From Candidatus Poribacteria bacterium (GTDB lineage Bacteria > Poribacteria > WGA-4E > WGA-3G): a DNA stretch of 64,000 nucleotides. The position numbers and the translations under genes are program-made. Positions within the stretch are counted from its first letter, which is position 1. Each line of letters opens with the position of its first letter. The DNA lies in NCBI GenBank assembly GCA_958295815.1, contig OY282374.1, positions 3,194,856 through 3,258,855 of the forward strand, in the 5' to 3' direction. The notes below the pieces were generated by a model. The model was not told the DNA's origin. It ran no database searches and saw only the letters and a list, made by a program, of their open reading frames with translations. Below, in pieces: positions 61,889 through 64,000 of the stretch.

Positions 61889-62010
61889 CTTTTTCTCTGC
61901 TTGGTTTGCGTCTATTGGCTGTCGACTATCAGCAGTCAGTAAACGGACATTTGACTTAATCAAAAACCTCTTTAACTCACACCCGAAAGTGAGCACAGCG
62001 AACGACCTGA

Positions 62011-64000
62011 CTACTGACCTCCACTCCGACGGAGGTCTAATGTATGCGGATACTCGGCGTTCGTCTCTTCTGGCGGAACAGCCATAGGACCCGGAGATGT
62101 GCCTTCAGGCAGAAAAATGCTCGTCGTTGGTCCTGAGGGTTGCGATTGAACAACACCGGGTGTATGTCCATCTGCTCCGAAGCGACTCGTCCGGCGTCCT
62201 TCCGCTTCATAGGCATTCACTGGGAAGGTATCATAATGCCTCCCACCGGGATGGGAGACATGATAGGCGCAACCGCCGATTGCCCGATTATTCCATGTGT
62301 CCACAATGTCAAATACAAGCGGTGAGTGGACACCAATCGTCGGATGTAGTGCTGATGGGGGTTGCCATGCGCGGTAACGTACCCCACCGACGTATTCGCC
62401 ATGTGTCCCTGTATTGTGGAGAATTAACTGCCGTCCGTTACATGTTACTGTATACCGGGAATCCGTCAGCCCAGATACCTTCACCTGCAACCGTTCAACA
62501 GAGGAATCGACAAAACGCGATGTCCCTGCCCGTGTTACTTCTTCACCTAATACGTGCCACGGTTCAATTGCCATCCTTAATTCCACTTCAATATCTTGTA
62601 TGTTAACAGCACCCAATTTCGGAAAACGGAATTCAAAAAAGGGATCAAGCCACGCCATCTCAAACGGATAACCCGCTTCTTGGAGATCGCTAACCACTTC
62701 CTGTAGGTCAGCGCGAACGTAGTGATGAAGCATGAATCGGTCATGTAATTCTGTTCCCCAACGTACGAGTTTTCCTTTGTAAGGGGTATTCCAGAACTTG
62801 GCGATGAGTGTCCGAATCAGAAGCATCTGCACGATGCTCATCTGTGCGTGTGGCGGCATCTCGAAAGCCCGCATCTCCAGTAATCCGAGTCGTCCGCTTG
62901 CCGAATCAGGAGAGTAGAGTTTGTCAATACAGAACTCGGAACGATGGGTGTTGCCTGTGAGGTCTACCATCAAGTGTCGGAGGAGTCTGTCAATTAGCCA
63001 AGGTGGCGTCTCTTCTGGTTCGCCTGGCGATCCTTCGGTAATCTGCTCGAAAGCGACTTCAAGTTCATAAAGCTGCTCGTCGCGTCCCTCATCTACACGC
63101 GGTGCCTGACTCGTCGGACCGATGAAGGCACTCGAAAAGAGGTACGATAAACCGGGATGGTGCTGCCAGCACGTGACGAGGCTCCGTAACAGATGGGGCT
63201 GCCGCAACAGTGGACTATCGGCGGGTGTCCGACCACCGACGATAATATGATTGCCGCCTCCGGTGCCGGTGTGTCTACCGTCTAACATGAATTTTTCAGC
63301 ACTTAGTCCGGTCAGTCGCGCTTCCGCGTAAAGCGTTGTGATATTGTGAACCAGTTCATCCCAGTTTTCCGCTGGATGAATGTTTACCTCAATCACACCC
63401 GGATCAGGGGTCACATTCAGCGATTGAATTCGCCAATCGTGCGGAACTTCATATCCTTCGATAATCACGGGCATGTCTAAGGCTTCAGCAGTCGCTTCCG
63501 TTGCCTCAAGAAGATTCAGATAGTGTTCTAAATGCGTCAGCGGTGGTATAAAGACGTACAATCGTCCATCACGAGGTTCAACACACAGTGCCGTCTGAAT
63601 AACATCCTGCTCTTCTTCGTTTTCTACTGTGGATTCGCTTTGTGAATTCGCTTGTGCTGACGCGTCTAAACTCTCCTCGCGCGGTTCAAAAGGATCGCGT
63701 TCGTAGACCTCATCTCGCTCTTCAGGTGGAACCCATTGTATAGACTCTAAGGGTAAACGGAGTCCTATCGGTGAATCGCCGGGGATTATGAACATGCGTC
63801 CGGCTTTGAAATCCCACACGCAACTTTCCCAAACATCGTTTGCCAAATTCCAGCGTAGCGGTAGTGCATAGCCGATCGGTTCACCGATCGTTTCTGTTTG
63901 GAGCAGCTGCGCCAGTCGATGGCGTTCGGATGCCTCTTTGAAGTCAAAGTCGAGAGGATTGATGTTGGTAGGGAGTCTTTCTTCCGTCCAGAGGAAATAG
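62011..64000 (-). CDS. DUF2126 transglutaminase-associated protein, C-terminal part (cut by window edge)
   Basis: Over 660 residues of a DUF2126/transglutaminase family protein, with its start beyond the window. The frame is open to the edge (LWTEERLPTNINPLDF, ETIGEPIGYALPLRW). The visible part includes MLDGRHTGTGGGNHIIVGG, a conserved glycine-rich phrase of the family. The gene precedes the ATP-grasp gene by 122 bp and completes the cluster with the transglutaminase at 58063. Confidence 0.88.
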   Translation of the reverse strand, partial: YFLWTEERLPTNINPLDFDFKEASERHRLAQLLQTETIGEPIGYALPLRWNLANDVWESCVWDFKAGRMFIIPGDSPIGLRLPLESIQWVPPEERDEVYERDPFEPREESLDASAQANSQSESTVENEEEQDVIQTALCVEPRDGRLYVFIPPLTHLEHYLNLLEATEATAEALDMPVIIEGYEVPHDWRIQSLNVTPDPGVIEVNIHPAENWDELVHNITTLYAEARLTGLSAEKFMLDGRHTGTGGGNHIIVGGRTPADSPLLRQPHLLRSLVTCWQHHPGLSYLFSSAFIGPTSQAPRVDEGRDEQLYELEVAFEQITEGSPGEPEETPPWLIDRLLRHLMVDLTGNTHRSEFCIDKLYSPDSASGRLGLLEMRAFEMPPHAQMSIVQMLLIRTLIAKFWNTPYKGKLVRWGTELHDRFMLHHYVRADLQEVVSDLQEAGYPFEMAWLDPFFEFRFPKLGAVNIQDIEVELRMAIEPWHVLGEEVTRAGTSRFVDSSVERLQVKVSGLTDSRYTVTCNGRQLILHNTGTHGEYVGGVRYRAWQPPSALHPTIGVHSPLVFDIVDTWNNRAIGGCAYHVSHPGGRHYDTFPVNAYEAEGRRTSRFGADGHTPGVVQSQPSGPTTSIFLPEGTSPGPMAVPPEETNAEYPHTLDLRRSGGQ

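Overview
The window looks like part of a Candidatus Poribacteria chromosome or a close relative. This is inference from protein style, not a database match. The clues are ECF sigma factors fused to beta-propellers, LamG, PhyH, sulfatase and M55 peptidase genes, an Asn-Tyr-Pro-Asn-Pro-Phe-Asn-Pro C-terminal domain on secreted LRR/dockerin proteins, and gaps rich in small palindromic repeats. No rRNA, tRNA or CRISPR array was seen. Both ends cut through genes.

1-7.5 kb: the tail of a TonB-dependent receptor, a MerC-like protein, a decayed MacB-type permease, then two large minus-strand genes that each join an ECF sigma factor to a beta-propeller. One has no membrane segment; the other has one membrane helix and Kelch repeats. 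Their leaders hold a promoter-like motif (TGCAmCC, 16 bp, GTGTCw), and a near-identical copy lies before the LRR/dockerin gene at 39.3 kb. Site and protein together suggest a surface-sensing regulon.

7.5-23 kb: mostly housekeeping and catabolic genes: TolB-like propeller, MobA, M28 peptidase, sulfatase, VOC protein, D-aminopeptidase, ArgS with an unusual class I signature, class III aminotransferase, MTA phosphorylase, RNase Z-like hydrolase, a membrane protein, a LamG protein, ThyX and a TPR lipoprotein.

23-31 kb: a run of seven plus-strand genes (dehydrogenase, sugar nucleotidyltransferase, glycosyltransferase, class V aminotransferase, DUF4861-like lipoprotein, TPP enzyme, aldo/keto reductase), then TrpA facing it.

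31-39 kb: Uma2 nuclease, a small gene plus aspartic protease pair, ClpB, an ADP-ribosylglycohydrolase and two tandem LamG proteins.

39-46 kb: two large secreted LRR proteins. One carries a dockerin; the other carries two CxxCH haem motifs, a cohesin-like domain and a dockerin.

46-54 kb: a packed minus-strand block with ECF sigma factor, zinc-finger anti-sigma factor, TPR protein, a double-VWA membrane protein, PurN, a TIM-barrel protein, an FGE-like protein lacking the catalytic cysteines, a HAD phosphatase, a SnoaL-like protein and a TenA/CADD-like oxidase.

54-64 kb: PhyH dioxygenase, DUF202 protein, MDR dehydrogenase and WD40 protein on plus, then a minus-strand transglutaminase / circularly permuted ATP-grasp-alpha-E / DUF2126 cluster, a known amidoligase-type neighbourhood.

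Repeats are a strong theme: two copies of a ~120 bp MITE-like element with terminal inverted repeats, two triple tandem hairpin arrays, at least ten dispersed palindromes, and 7-nt-period CCC repeats that could form G-quadruplexes. Five proteins share a C-terminal tail of the form TTxWxxLK.
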